DNA of 48,789 nucleotides, from the IMG/VR virus record IMGVR_UViG_3300042323_000574, positions 1-48,789 of that record. The stretch is one strand, 5' to 3'. Within the stretch, counting starts at the first letter, position 1; each line of letters begins with the position of its first letter. Of this stretch, positions 1 to 9,300 are shown piece by piece. The translations under genes were made by a program, and so were the position numbers. The stretch comes from a virus. The notes below the pieces were generated by a model, which saw only the letters and a list, made by a program, of their open reading frames with translations, was not told where the DNA came from and searched no databases.

Positions 1-2
1 AG

Positions 3-1661
3 CGTTACGCAGCACTCGCTGAAGATGCCCGCAACGCCGACCCGAGCATGGCAGGAGAGTTGAACGAACGGCTCGCAGTGCTCGACGCTGAAATCCTTAA
101 GCTCGGGGAGAAGGCTGGCACTGCTCACTTCGAAGCTGCCGGTGCCGCAGAGGATGCCGTGAAGAGGCTCGGCCCCATCCCAACTAAGACCACTGAAACT
201 GCCGCAACGCCGCCCGTGGTCGAAACCAAGCCCGCTGCTGGCAAACGTGGAACAAAGCCACCGGCCGAGAAGCCAGCTGCTGCGAAGCCCGCCGCCGAAG
301 AGGGGAAGCCCTTGCGTGGTGCAAAGACGACCGAGCAGTGGGGCGACGACATCTTCCGCCGCATAGTGACTGAGGAGTGGGAGAAGGCACGCAAGGCGCG
401 AGGCGGCAACCACGTTCCGAAGCCAGCTGCACCTGCACCTAAGCCCGAGCCCAAGCCGAAGGCTGCTCCCAAGCAGGAGACTCAGGTTGGCGTTGCCGAC
501 GACGCTGCTGGCGGTGACGGCAACCTCGATGTGACGGCCAAGCCCAAGCAGACCCGAGTTCGCAGTCGGCCCCAGCCAGACACCTCCGAGATGGAGGCGG
601 CACGCATGGCAGACGAGGGCGGCATGGAGCCTGTCGGCCCGAACCCGCGGCGCTATGAGCGAGAGTGGGATGAGAAGCAGTCGCAGCTGGAGGACGCGGC
701 ATACGAGGCCGACCTCGCTCGTCGTCAGCGTGCTGCCAGTGACGCAGCCGCTAAGAAGGTTGCCGACGAGCAGGCCCGCAGGGCCCAGTACTCATCGCAG
801 TGGGACAGCGCCGGGTCTGCCGTTGATGATGCTCACACCAGCCGACTTGAGGCCATGGCTCGCAGGCAGGCCGCTGACCAGTTCGCTGACGAAGACGCTC
901 TCACCCGGATGGACGACGAGGGGTTCTCCAGCCCCGAACCAGCCGACACCGTCGCCGCCCGCATCGAGGCCCGACGGGCCGCAGAGATGGCCCGCAGGCA
1001 CGCCGCCGATCAGGTGTTTGATGAGGACGGCATGTCCCGTATGGACGACGAGGGCTTCTCGCAGCCGACCCCGGTGCGGGAGCTTGACCGCAGGAGGAAC
1101 CACGCTCAGGTTCTGGAGGACAGCGACATCGACCGCATGGAGGGCGAGGGCTTCTCTATGCCTACGCCGGGGGCCGTCAGCAACGTCACGAGGCGGGCTG
1201 ATGAGGCCCGACTCCGCAGGAACTCGCTCACGGCCGCTGCCGCCCTCGCCGCTGCGGGCGGCTTCTACGCAGCCAACGAGGAGGAGCGGAAGGCAGCTGC
1301 CCCGGCAGAGCCGCCAGAGCAGGTGCCTGACCGTCCGACCGAGACACAGGTGGGCCTGCCCGATGACGGCCCCGACCTTATGGAGGACGTATCCATAGAT
1401 GCACCTCCCCCTCCCGGCCGACGCCTACCCCCGGGCTACCGTGCCCCGCAGGCCGCTCGCTACCAAGCGCCGCCGGAAGAGGAATTAGTACTCGCTAACC
1501 CGAACCACGACGACCTTGTCCTGCCAGACCCGCACGCCGGTCGTGACCTGTTCCTGCCTGATCCGAACGCTGGCCGTGTTTCCATGGGGCCGGAGCGGGC
1601 CAAAAACTCTGATGACCCGCGGGCCAAACTCTCCCGCCTCATGAAAGCACTGGGACGCTGA
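3..1661 (+). CDS. Ala/Pro/Glu-rich probable virion protein, 5' partial
   Basis: The frame is open to the left window edge, so the ATG at 48 is probably internal and the gene is cut. No known family is recognised. The visible 552 residues are low-complexity: an Ala/Pro/Lys-rich first third, then a charged region with a repeat of about 44 residues. The core RMDDEGF occurs twice (near nt 910 and 1040) and as RMEGEGF near 1135, each preceded by an AADQ- or DED-type acidic segment. A hydrophobic Ala-rich stretch lies near nt 1225-1275. The C-terminus holds two PDP-AGR units near nt 1515-1570. The next gene overlaps its stop (TGATG). Its place before a 1239 aa protein, in the same direction as the fibre genes at the other window end, suggests a structural or ejected protein; that is inference. 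Confidence 0.7.
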   Translation, partial: RYAALAEDARNADPSMAGELNERLAVLDAEILKLGEKAGTAHFEAAGAAEDAVKRLGPIPTKTTETAATPPVVETKPAAGKRGTKPPAEKPAAAKPAAEEGKPLRGAKTTEQWGDDIFRRIVTEEWEKARKARGGNHVPKPAAPAPKPEPKPKAAPKQETQVGVADDAAGGDGNLDVTAKPKQTRVRSRPQPDTSEMEAARMADEGGMEPVGPNPRRYEREWDEKQSQLEDAAYEADLARRQRAASDAAAKKVADEQARRAQYSSQWDSAGSAVDDAHTSRLEAMARRQAADQFADEDALTRMDDEGFSSPEPADTVAARIEARRAAEMARRHAADQVFDEDGMSRMDDEGFSQPTPVRELDRRRNHAQVLEDSDIDRMEGEGFSMPTPGAVSNVTRRADEARLRRNSLTAAAALAAAGGFYAANEEERKAAAPAEPPEQVPDRPTETQVGLPDDGPDLMEDVSIDAPPPPGRRLPPGYRAPQAARYQAPPEEELVLANPNHDDLVLPDPHAGRDLFLPDPNAGRVSMGPERAKNSDDPRAKLSRLMKALGR

Positions 1662-4162
1662 TGGACATCCAAGACCGCATCCGAAGACTGCAAGCCAACG
1701 TCGTCAGGCCCGGCGTAAACTCCGCTGGCGTTCGTCCTCCTGCCCAGCAGGCGGCACCCGAGACGCCCGAGCAGCGGTCGGACAGGCTGTCTGGCGAAGC
1801 CGCCGCCATGTCGGAAGATCAGTTCACGAACGCCTTCAAGAACCAGCTGCGGGCCCGTGATGCGAAGCTGACGGCGAAGGCTGCCGACTCCAACGCCATG
1901 ATCGACCGGATTCGTGCGGCCCGCCAGACCGGGATGGGCGATGCGCCACAAGTGTCCGCGCTCGCGCAACAGATGATGTACCTCCCCGACGGTTCCAAGC
2001 GGCCACTCCCGAGCCGAGAGATGCTCGACAAGTGGTCGGACATCGACGCACAGGCCGGAAGGAATCGTCGTGACGGCGGGCATGTGGCTGTTCCGCCATC
2101 GATGCCCCGCACTGCCGCACCTCCGCGGCCACAAAGGGAGGTCAGCGCCCCCCCTGCCGAGACGGTCGTCGGAAACACGACAGACCGCGACACCTTTGCC
2201 GAACGCACCCAGCAGCTGATCGACGCTGGGTACACCGAGGAGGAGTCTCGCCGTCTGGCCGAGAGCGAGAGCCGACGGGCCGGAGGTCTAGACCCACGAC
2301 TCCTCGACCTTTGGAACACGCCCGCTGAGAGAGCGAAAGCGAAAGAGGATGTTGTAAGAGTGCGAGGGATGGAGCGGCGTCAGGACGAATACGCTCGCAG
2401 CCAGCTGGGTGGTCACCTCACCGGACGAGAGTTACTTGAGGAGCGTGCCAAGCAGGAAGGTCTGCGTGGTGCTCCGGCAGCCAAGCCGCAAGGGTGGCAA
2501 CCCATCTCTCTTCAGGACTTCACCGAGCGTGCAGCTGGCTACGGCCTGACCCCAGAGGAAGCGGCCCGTGCCTACAGCGAGAAGCCCAAGGCAACGCCAG
2601 CCAATCCGGGCCTTGGCATGAGCAACGCCCAGCAGGCGCAGGAAGCACGCCGTGAGGCTGAGTGGCTGAAGACCATGCCGGGCGTCCATCGCAAGCACGC
2701 CACCAACGATCAGGCGAAGTACGGCGACGGCACACCCGCCGACAAGATCACGCCCGAGCAGTACAACGCACGCATCGAGCGGCGTAATGCCGAGAAGGCC
2801 GCACGCGACCCTAACTTCGCCGCCGACCGTCAGGTGGCAAAGCTTGCTCAAGCGACCGGCAAGACGCCCGAAGAGGTCGAGAAGGAAATGTTTCCGGGTG
2901 GCAGGCCGCAGGCCAGCAAGGAGTTTCTTGAGCGACAGGCCGCACGCAAAGCCCAGCACGCCCGTGCCAACGAAGCGATCTGGGAACGCAAGGGATACAC
3001 GGGCCACCTCGATGAGAAGACTCGGTCAGCCGACCCCGCCACTGTGCGTGAGGGCTTGAGTCGCTTGGGCCAGATCACCGGCAACCCGATGTACCAAGAG
3101 CGGATGGCGGCGATGGACGCTGCCGATGCGGAGGCAGCGAAGCACAAGAACACCGTTGACCTGCGTGGAATCGATAACACTCAGGCCGACAAGGCTCGCG
3201 AGGACGATCAGCTGCACGAAGGAGAGATGAAGGATAGGGACACCGCCGCGGCGAAGGACGCTCGCGGTGACGAGATGCAAATCCGCCGCGAAGGCTGGGA
3301 GCACGACCGGACGCTGGCTAAAGACCAGCATGGCTATGCTCTATCGCTTGCCGAGCAGGGCCTCAAGCTGCGTCTGGAGGAGAAGGAGAAGACTAGCGAG
3401 CTAACCGTCCAAGAGGCGGAAGCTCTGCGAGTAATCAACGAGAAGGTGGCCGACCACGCCGCCCGACTCGCGGAAGCAAAGGCCGTTAAGGATGCGGAGC
3501 GCCAGCTGACGCAGACCGCGGCCGAAGGCGATCAGGCCGTGCGAGTCAAGCAGGCAGAGAGGGCCGCAGCTGGCACGCCGCAGTCCACTGCCAACGGCTA
3601 CGCTGACGAGGCGTTCGCCAACCCAGCGCTGTCTATGGGGAACTCTCGGAACGAGATGGCTGCCCAGCTGCGGAGCAATCACCCGCACCTCTCCGAAGAT
3701 CAGGCGTTGGAACTGGCAACCAGTACTCTCCGACGGCGGGCACTGATGAACGCCGCTGGTGGCAGCATGCACCCGGGCGTGCGATCCCACCTTACCAACG
3801 AGATGAAGAGGTTGGGCGATGACGGTAAGCCGACTGTCGATCCGGTAACTGGCAGGCCGTCTGCGCCGATGACTCAGGAGGAGTTCCGGGCCTACGCCAA
3901 CACGCACGCTGGCATGAGCCCCGAGCAGGCCGACGCGGTGTACAACGATCTGAACGGCGTGACGCCATCTGCTGGCAAGGCAGAACTACCGCCCGTACCT
4001 GCTGGCCGAGTGGGCCCGCCACGCCCGGCAGGCCAGCGACGATCCGGCGGTGCGTGGAGCCAGCCAACTCCAGAAGAGGTTGAGAAGGCACGGGCAGATC
4101 GCAAGAAGGCTGCCGAAGACGCCAGCAAGGGACGCCGCAAGCACCCGTACTCTAAGGAGTAG
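1661..4162 (+). CDS. Charged helical probable internal virion protein
   Basis: An 833 aa protein of unrecognised family. It is dominated by Arg, Glu, Ala and Lys with long predicted helices; the stretch from about residue 430 to 660 is strongly coiled-coil-like. No signal peptide or membrane segment is visible. The ATG overlaps the previous stop by one base, so translation is probably coupled. The stop is two bases before the start of the 1239 aa gene, whose Shine-Dalgarno (AAGGAG) lies in the last codons here. The trio resembles internal or ejection protein clusters of short-tailed phages in size and composition only; no sequence motif proves it. Confidence 0.75.
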   Translation: MDIQDRIRRLQANVVRPGVNSAGVRPPAQQAAPETPEQRSDRLSGEAAAMSEDQFTNAFKNQLRARDAKLTAKAADSNAMIDRIRAARQTGMGDAPQVSALAQQMMYLPDGSKRPLPSREMLDKWSDIDAQAGRNRRDGGHVAVPPSMPRTAAPPRPQREVSAPPAETVVGNTTDRDTFAERTQQLIDAGYTEEESRRLAESESRRAGGLDPRLLDLWNTPAERAKAKEDVVRVRGMERRQDEYARSQLGGHLTGRELLEERAKQEGLRGAPAAKPQGWQPISLQDFTERAAGYGLTPEEAARAYSEKPKATPANPGLGMSNAQQAQEARREAEWLKTMPGVHRKHATNDQAKYGDGTPADKITPEQYNARIERRNAEKAARDPNFAADRQVAKLAQATGKTPEEVEKEMFPGGRPQASKEFLERQAARKAQHARANEAIWERKGYTGHLDEKTRSADPATVREGLSRLGQITGNPMYQERMAAMDAADAEAAKHKNTVDLRGIDNTQADKAREDDQLHEGEMKDRDTAAAKDARGDEMQIRREGWEHDRTLAKDQHGYALSLAEQGLKLRLEEKEKTSELTVQEAEALRVINEKVADHAARLAEAKAVKDAERQLTQTAAEGDQAVRVKQAERAAAGTPQSTANGYADEAFANPALSMGNSRNEMAAQLRSNHPHLSEDQALELATSTLRRRALMNAAGGSMHPGVRSHLTNEMKRLGDDGKPTVDPVTGRPSAPMTQEEFRAYANTHAGMSPEQADAVYNDLNGVTPSAGKAELPPVPAGRVGPPRPAGQRRSGGAWSQPTPEEVEKARADRKKAAEDASKGRRKHPYSKE

Positions 4163-4164
4163 TA

Positions 4165-7100
4165 ATGGCTCTCGGGCCCAGCACCAGCTTTGGCGCACGA
4201 CGCCAGCGTGGCAACTCCACGCCTATGCCCGAGCCTGTGCAGCGGAGCCTCCTTTCTAAGCTCGGCCAGCAGAGCAGTCAGGGCGTTAGCAATCTGCTCT
4301 GGGGGCTCGACACTCCGAGAGCACTGATCGCCAGCGGTATCGACTACTTGCAGGATGGCAGTTGGAACAACCCGCTCGACGCAGAGCAGCGTGTGTCCAG
4401 CGAGCAGCTGCTGGATCAGGCTGGCTGGAAGGACGACAGCACTGCCCGGTGGGTCACCGGCATGGCCCTCGATCTCGGCACCGACCCGCTGACGTACCTC
4501 ACGCTTGGTGGGTCTAGTCTGACTAAGGCTGGCAAGGCGGCTAAGGCAGCTGGCCTGCTCGACAACGCGACGGTATCCGCCAGCCAGCGTCTGCGGAGCA
4601 AGGTGCTTGAAGATGCAGTGGCTGCCGCCCCCACCAAGATACCGTTCAGGGCTGGGCTCGATGACGCCGCGGTCGAGGCACTCACTCCAACGCTGCCGGG
4701 CCGGGCACAACGGACGCTCACCGCACTCAAGACGAACATCCGAGACTTCGCGGAGCACACCACTCGCCCGCTGGTCGGGAAGCGAGAGGCTCTCCGCACG
4801 ACCACGCTAGACGATGCACTCAAGGCTGCACCAGCTGACGCACAGAAGGCTCTCAAGGAGCAGTTGGATGCGTACCTGACTAAGAACAAGCTGACCTACG
4901 ATCAGGTGAAAGACCAGACGCTGGGCAAGTCGTTCGGTCTTGGGTTCGGTTCCGCTTCAATCGTCGGTGATCCGCTCGGTGCTGCTGCTGGCGAAGCACT
5001 CGCTCGTGGTGCTGACCGTTTTGGAGAGTCCATCCGATGGTCTACGCCCGGTCTGTACGCCCACGCCATGTTCAACAAGGCAGCAGGCGGGCAGACAGAC
5101 GCCGCGGCTCAGGCGGCAGCACTCAGAATCAACCAGACCGCTGACATCAGCGAGGCGAAGGGGCGGCGTGAGGCGGCAGAGATGGCCGACATGCTGCGGG
5201 TGGCGAAGATCGACCCTGCTGTCGCATCGAGGACAGGCATTGACGACGTTATGTCAGCCAAGGCGGGCGAGGCAATCGACCGCTACCTTGAGAAGAACGC
5301 CGCCACGGCAGCCGACATCGACTTCGTTGAGAACACACCGGGGGTGCGGGCATTCGTTGATCGCTGGGGGCACCTCGCCCCGAAGATTCTCACTGAGTCC
5401 GAGGCGATGGGCCTGCGTGCCCACCAGTTGCAGCACAACTATGGTGCTGGCTACCGACCGTACCAGCTAGAGCACGTCCTCGACCGGGTCGTGGGCAAGA
5501 AGTCGCGGCAGCCTGCACTGTTCGACACCGTCACGGGCGACATGCTCGCTCGGTCGAAGGCTCTCCAGCTGCCCGGCGGAATCGACCAGCTGCGGAAGTT
5601 CTCTCAGGACAGAGACTTCGTTGGGCTCGGGGATGCATTCAAGGAAGACGAGGTTGCCCAGAAGCTGTACGAAGCCATCAACGACCCGAGCCATAAATAC
5701 TATGCGGCGATGGCTGACTCTCCGGTCGGCAAGGCCGCTGCTCAGTCGGCTGCGGATCGGGCGGCTTTGTCGGCAGCTTGGTCATCCGGCGCAATGTCAA
5801 CGGCTGCGGCTAAGAAGGCAGCTGCGGTTCCCGCGGCGGGATACTCCAAGGCGAAGGCACGCCAGCTAGCGCGGTTCCTCAACCAGATTGAGGTGCCAGA
5901 CGCCGGAGACATCTCGCCCGTATTCGGCAACCACCCGCTGGAAGCCACCACCCGATATGTCTACGGACGTAAGCGTGCCATCGGCACCGCAGACGAACTC
6001 ATCAACACCATCGCCTCTCGTCTGGTCAATCAGACACCGGGTCAAGTGGAAGGCGGCAAGCACATCTCGGCCCTCTCCGCACTACAGAAGGCTGGACTGA
6101 AGTCTCCGAAGACCGTGCTGGCTGACGGCACGAAGGTTCGCGGTGGAGCAGCCGCCGAACTACGCAGCCGCATGGCAGAAGTACTGGGCGACTCCGGCCT
6201 TCAGGGAGCGGAGGGCCGGATCACCGCCGACGAGATTGACCTGTCGCAGTACTCGATCCCGCTTGAGACACTCAACCAGCTGACGCGAATGCACGATGTG
6301 TTCGCTGCTCCGAAGGCAGTGAGCGAGATCGGCAATCTCGTGGAACAGTACACGAAGATGTTTAAGGCCGGTGTATTAACATGGCCGAGTAGGTATACAC
6401 GCGATCTTACTAGCGGCTTTATATCTAATGTAATCGAGGCTGGCCCCGAAGCGGTGAAGGGCGGATACCACGCAGCCAAGTTACTAAATGGTCAGTATGA
6501 CAAGGTACTACCTTACATCAAGAAGATGCCCCTATACGCCGCAGCATCTAAGGCTGGGCTGTCCGACGATCAGCTGATTAGCAAGTTCCTCGCTGACACC
6601 GCAGAGGCAGGCATCCTCAAGGGTGGTGCAATCATTGATCGCACTAACGCCGACCGCACGGCCGAAGCAGTGAAGGAACTGCTGCCCGGGTTCAAGCCGC
6701 AGTCCATCGCGGGCTCATTCGCTGGCGATCCATCTCGCACCTACGGGCAGTTTGCCAAGCAGGCCGTCAATCCGTTCGGCGTGAAGGGCGTGCTCGGAAA
6801 CAAAGACACCACGAACCCCTTGTACAAGACCGGCGAGAAGCTGGGCGATTGGACTGACAGCGTCAATCGCATGGGTGGTTACATGGCATTGCTTCAGAAA
6901 GGTTTCGCCCCGAAGGAAGCGGCGCGCCGCATGATCGCGGCCCACGTTGACTATGGGAATCTCTCCGAGGTCGAGAAGACGATCAGGAAGTGGATGCCCT
7001 TCTATGCCTATGAGAGCCGCATCCTGAAGTACGCCGCAGAGAAGATGGCGTCGAAGCCCGGCGGTGCGTACACCCAGATGCTGAAGGTTGCTGATAAGGC

Positions 7101-7884
7101 GCAGCAATCAGACGACGACACCTATGTACCTCAGACGTTGCGTGAGCAATCGGGCTTCCTGCTCCCCAAGGAACTCGGTGCTGCGACCGAAGCGCTCGGG
7201 CTAGGCAACGTGGCAGAGCCCGGCCCCGGCCTGCGTCGTGCCGTCACCAACATCGACCTGCCCGGTCTGTCCGCGTTGAACCGCGTGTCGATAGCGAAGA
7301 CCGGCGGCAAGTTCGATCCCAACGCCAGCATGATCTCCACGATCCAGAACTACGCACAGCAGCTGGGGCCTCTGCCGAAGACACTGATCGAGGCAGCCAC
7401 GCAGCGTGACATGTTCACGAAGCGCAAGCTCGGTGAGGTGCCCAGCGAGATCGACACCATCGTCGGTGCATGGACCGGCAACGAGGACTTCCGCCTGCCG
7501 TCCATGGTGCAGTCTGGTGCCGACATGCTCTTCCCGGGGCAGGGCCGACTGCTCAGTGCTGGTCGCCAGCTGGCCGACCAACGCACACCTATGGCATCCC
7601 GTGCCTCGACGCTGCTGTTCAACACCTTCAGCCCGGTCAAGCTGCGGGTCATCGATGAGAAGCGTCAGAGGGCCGATGCACTGCGACAGTTGAACGCCGA
7701 GATCGAGCGCTACCCGGGGGCGAAGGGGTTCGAAACGACGAGCATCCCGAAGGAAGAGGTCGAGCAGCTGCCGCCTGAAATGAGGCAGTACTACGAACTA
7801 CGGCAGGCCCTCCAGAAGAAGAACCAAGCCGAGGCCAAGCAGAAGAAGGACGCAGCCAAGAGGGCTGCTCGATTCGGGCTCTAG
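4165..7884 (+). CDS. Large (1239 aa) putative DNA-ejection/internal virion protein
   Basis: The largest gene in the window. The N-terminus is followed by an Ala/Gly/Leu-rich region (residues 80-130) that could be amphipathic. The middle is Ala-rich and helical. Residues around 730-760 contain a W-P-S-R-Y-T-R-D-L segment of the kind seen in large polyvalent phage proteins. The C-terminus is a Lys/Ala/Gln-rich charged helix. No peptidase or lysozyme motif was found. Length, position at the end of a structural block and helical character fit a gp16-like ejection protein of podoviruses, but this is by analogy. Start: ATG two bases after the preceding stop, with AAGGAG seven to twelve bases upstream. 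Codon use between about 6360 and 6510 shifts to A/T-ending codons. Confidence 0.75.
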   Translation: MALGPSTSFGARRQRGNSTPMPEPVQRSLLSKLGQQSSQGVSNLLWGLDTPRALIASGIDYLQDGSWNNPLDAEQRVSSEQLLDQAGWKDDSTARWVTGMALDLGTDPLTYLTLGGSSLTKAGKAAKAAGLLDNATVSASQRLRSKVLEDAVAAAPTKIPFRAGLDDAAVEALTPTLPGRAQRTLTALKTNIRDFAEHTTRPLVGKREALRTTTLDDALKAAPADAQKALKEQLDAYLTKNKLTYDQVKDQTLGKSFGLGFGSASIVGDPLGAAAGEALARGADRFGESIRWSTPGLYAHAMFNKAAGGQTDAAAQAAALRINQTADISEAKGRREAAEMADMLRVAKIDPAVASRTGIDDVMSAKAGEAIDRYLEKNAATAADIDFVENTPGVRAFVDRWGHLAPKILTESEAMGLRAHQLQHNYGAGYRPYQLEHVLDRVVGKKSRQPALFDTVTGDMLARSKALQLPGGIDQLRKFSQDRDFVGLGDAFKEDEVAQKLYEAINDPSHKYYAAMADSPVGKAAAQSAADRAALSAAWSSGAMSTAAAKKAAAVPAAGYSKAKARQLARFLNQIEVPDAGDISPVFGNHPLEATTRYVYGRKRAIGTADELINTIASRLVNQTPGQVEGGKHISALSALQKAGLKSPKTVLADGTKVRGGAAAELRSRMAEVLGDSGLQGAEGRITADEIDLSQYSIPLETLNQLTRMHDVFAAPKAVSEIGNLVEQYTKMFKAGVLTWPSRYTRDLTSGFISNVIEAGPEAVKGGYHAAKLLNGQYDKVLPYIKKMPLYAAASKAGLSDDQLISKFLADTAEAGILKGGAIIDRTNADRTAEAVKELLPGFKPQSIAGSFAGDPSRTYGQFAKQAVNPFGVKGVLGNKDTTNPLYKTGEKLGDWTDSVNRMGGYMALLQKGFAPKEAARRMIAAHVDYGNLSEVEKTIRKWMPFYAYESRILKYAAEKMASKPGGAYTQMLKVADKAQQSDDDTYVPQTLREQSGFLLPKELGAATEALGLGNVAEPGPGLRRAVTNIDLPGLSALNRVSIAKTGGKFDPNASMISTIQNYAQQLGPLPKTLIEAATQRDMFTKRKLGEVPSEIDTIVGAWTGNEDFRLPSMVQSGADMLFPGQGRLLSAGRQLADQRTPMASRASTLLFNTFSPVKLRVIDEKRQRADALRQLNAEIERYPGAKGFETTSIPKEEVEQLPPEMRQYYELRQALQKKNQAEAKQKKDAAKRAARFGL

Positions 7885-8312
7885 TCCCTCTTTGCTATCA
7901 GTCTCTTATCAGCTGCAACACTGTCTCCCCTGCACCGGAGTTGCCTCTTAGGAAACGCTGAGTGAGTGCGCAGGGATACTCTCCTGACCTACCCTTGAGG
8001 GCACTGTCAGGGAGTCCCTGTCGCACTCGATCCCGGCTGCCTCTTGAGGTATCCGCGTCGTTTCATGCGGCCACAGTCGGGTGACGATCCGCTGTGACTA
8101 GTCGCTGCTGTGTGGCGATGGCACCGCCACCCTGACTTGCCCCCTCGACTTTGGGCTGGGGCTTATGCGTGGGTCAGGCTCCCGTCTCGCCAGCTTATTG
8201 GGCTGGCCCTCCGCTAATGGCACGCACACCGATGATCGCGGCCCATCAGTCCTACCGCGACACCTACGGTTGTAGCGCCCTTCTGGTGCCACGCAAGCGA
8301 GTATTCCGAAAC
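7885..8312. other. Structured non-coding spacer between convergent genes
   Basis: About 430 bases with no supportable gene, between the large virion protein and the 3' end of the integrase. It is rich in inverted repeats: ACTCTCCTGAC near 7979 faces GTCAGGGAGT near 8008; CAGGGAGTCCCTG near 8010 is self-complementary; GTGGCG/CGCCAC lie near 8112; GCCCC/GGGGC flank 8140-8163. These may be terminators for both convergent transcripts, or a structured RNA. No uridine run typical of an intrinsic terminator follows the stems. Confidence 0.4.
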
Positions 8313-9158
8313 TCAATCCAGCATCGGGCCAGACGGCAATCTCTCCATTAGCTGGCTCATATCAAGGTAGTGCTGGCGGGTTAGCTCGGGCCCACCAGAG
8401 CCACGGTGATCGAGCAGCTTGGAGCCCGCCCCCTCCTGCATCATCTCTGCGTGCGTGGCGGCTGCACGGCGCAGCCACTGTGAGCGTCCACCCTTCAGGC
8501 CAGCCATTTCGAAGTACCGCTTGATGTTGGCGAACGCCCATCGCCTACTCACTGCCCAGCTGAACACCGTGCCATCGGGTGACATGTCGGCCAACTTCTG
8601 CAATAGCTCGCTGGTTCGCGGGCTCACCCGCCTGACCACCGGCTGCCCGGTCTTCGATGCCACGAACGCCACGCCGCCGGGAACGAGTGCTTCCGCACGG
8701 AGTGAGTGTGCGTCACCCATGCGTGCCGCAGTCTCATAACAGAACCTCGTCCACGCCTCCATCCAAAGGGACACTGGACACAGGGATTTCTGAAACACAT
8801 GGTTTTCTCGGACGAAACTCTCATCTGAGAAAAACTTGACAGCCATGGTAAGATCGCTGCGAGTGAAGGCACGAACGACTTTCCTCGTCTTGCGAATCTT
8901 CTTGACTCGCCTGATGGGATTCACGATCACGCCTTCCTCGATGCCCCAGCGCCACAGGGTGAGGGCGGTGCAAAGCTCGGATGCTTTGGTGGTTGAACTG
9001 GTTGTCAAGGAGGAGAGCCACATGTTCACGACAGGCCCATCGATGTTCGCCGCGGTGATTCCCGCCGCCGCCATCTTGCGTGCCGTTCGTCGGACGTTGC
9101 TTGCGTAACCAGAGCTAACGTCTCGACCCAAAAGAAACCCTTCAGCGACCCCTATCAT
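8313..9158 (-). CDS. int: Tyrosine recombinase (phage integrase)
   Basis: Site-specific recombinase expected to integrate the phage at a host tRNA gene. The C-terminal catalytic domain is clear: an A-R-M-G-D segment carrying the first Arg, a beta-strand Lys (S-K-T-G), then R230 in W-L-R-R-A, H251 in L-D-H-R-G and nucleophile Y264 in Q-H-Y-L-D. The usual HxxR histidine is Gln here (Q-W-L-R). The N-terminal region looks like a SAM-like core-binding domain. The reading frame extends upstream to 9359, but the ATG at 9158 has AAGGAG at good spacing and begins a typical integrase N-terminus, so I prefer it (281 aa). It points away from the adjacent partial tRNA-Pro attachment site at 9373, the usual int-attP arrangement. 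Confidence 0.9.
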   Translation of the reverse strand: MIGVAEGFLLGRDVSSGYASNVRRTARKMAAAGITAANIDGPVVNMWLSSLTTSSTTKASELCTALTLWRWGIEEGVIVNPIRRVKKIRKTRKVVRAFTRSDLTMAVKFFSDESFVRENHVFQKSLCPVSLWMEAWTRFCYETAARMGDAHSLRAEALVPGGVAFVASKTGQPVVRRVSPRTSELLQKLADMSPDGTVFSWAVSRRWAFANIKRYFEMAGLKGGRSQWLRRAAATHAEMMQEGAGSKLLDHRGSGGPELTRQHYLDMSQLMERLPSGPMLD

Positions 9159-9300
9159 CGATCCGCTCCTTACTGTACAACCGTCCACAACATCCTTGCC
9201 AGTGGTGGAGAGAGTACTCACTGCGAAGGAACCAACAACCCCCCGGTTTCCCCCTTTCAAGGGGCCGCTTCCACTGTCTGAGGAATTCAAGGAATTCAGA
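9159..9300. promoter_or_regulatory. int/early intergenic control region
   Basis: This stretch separates divergent integrase and early genes. It holds a palindrome CCCCTTTCAAGGGG (9251-9264) and a tandem 9-bp repeat AGGAATTCA (9281-9289 and 9290-9298), the second copy overlapping a Shine-Dalgarno-like AAGGA before the ATG at 9301. Promoters for both directions are expected here, and the repeat and palindrome could be integrase arm sites or operators. No convincing -35/-10 pair was identified. Confidence 0.4.
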
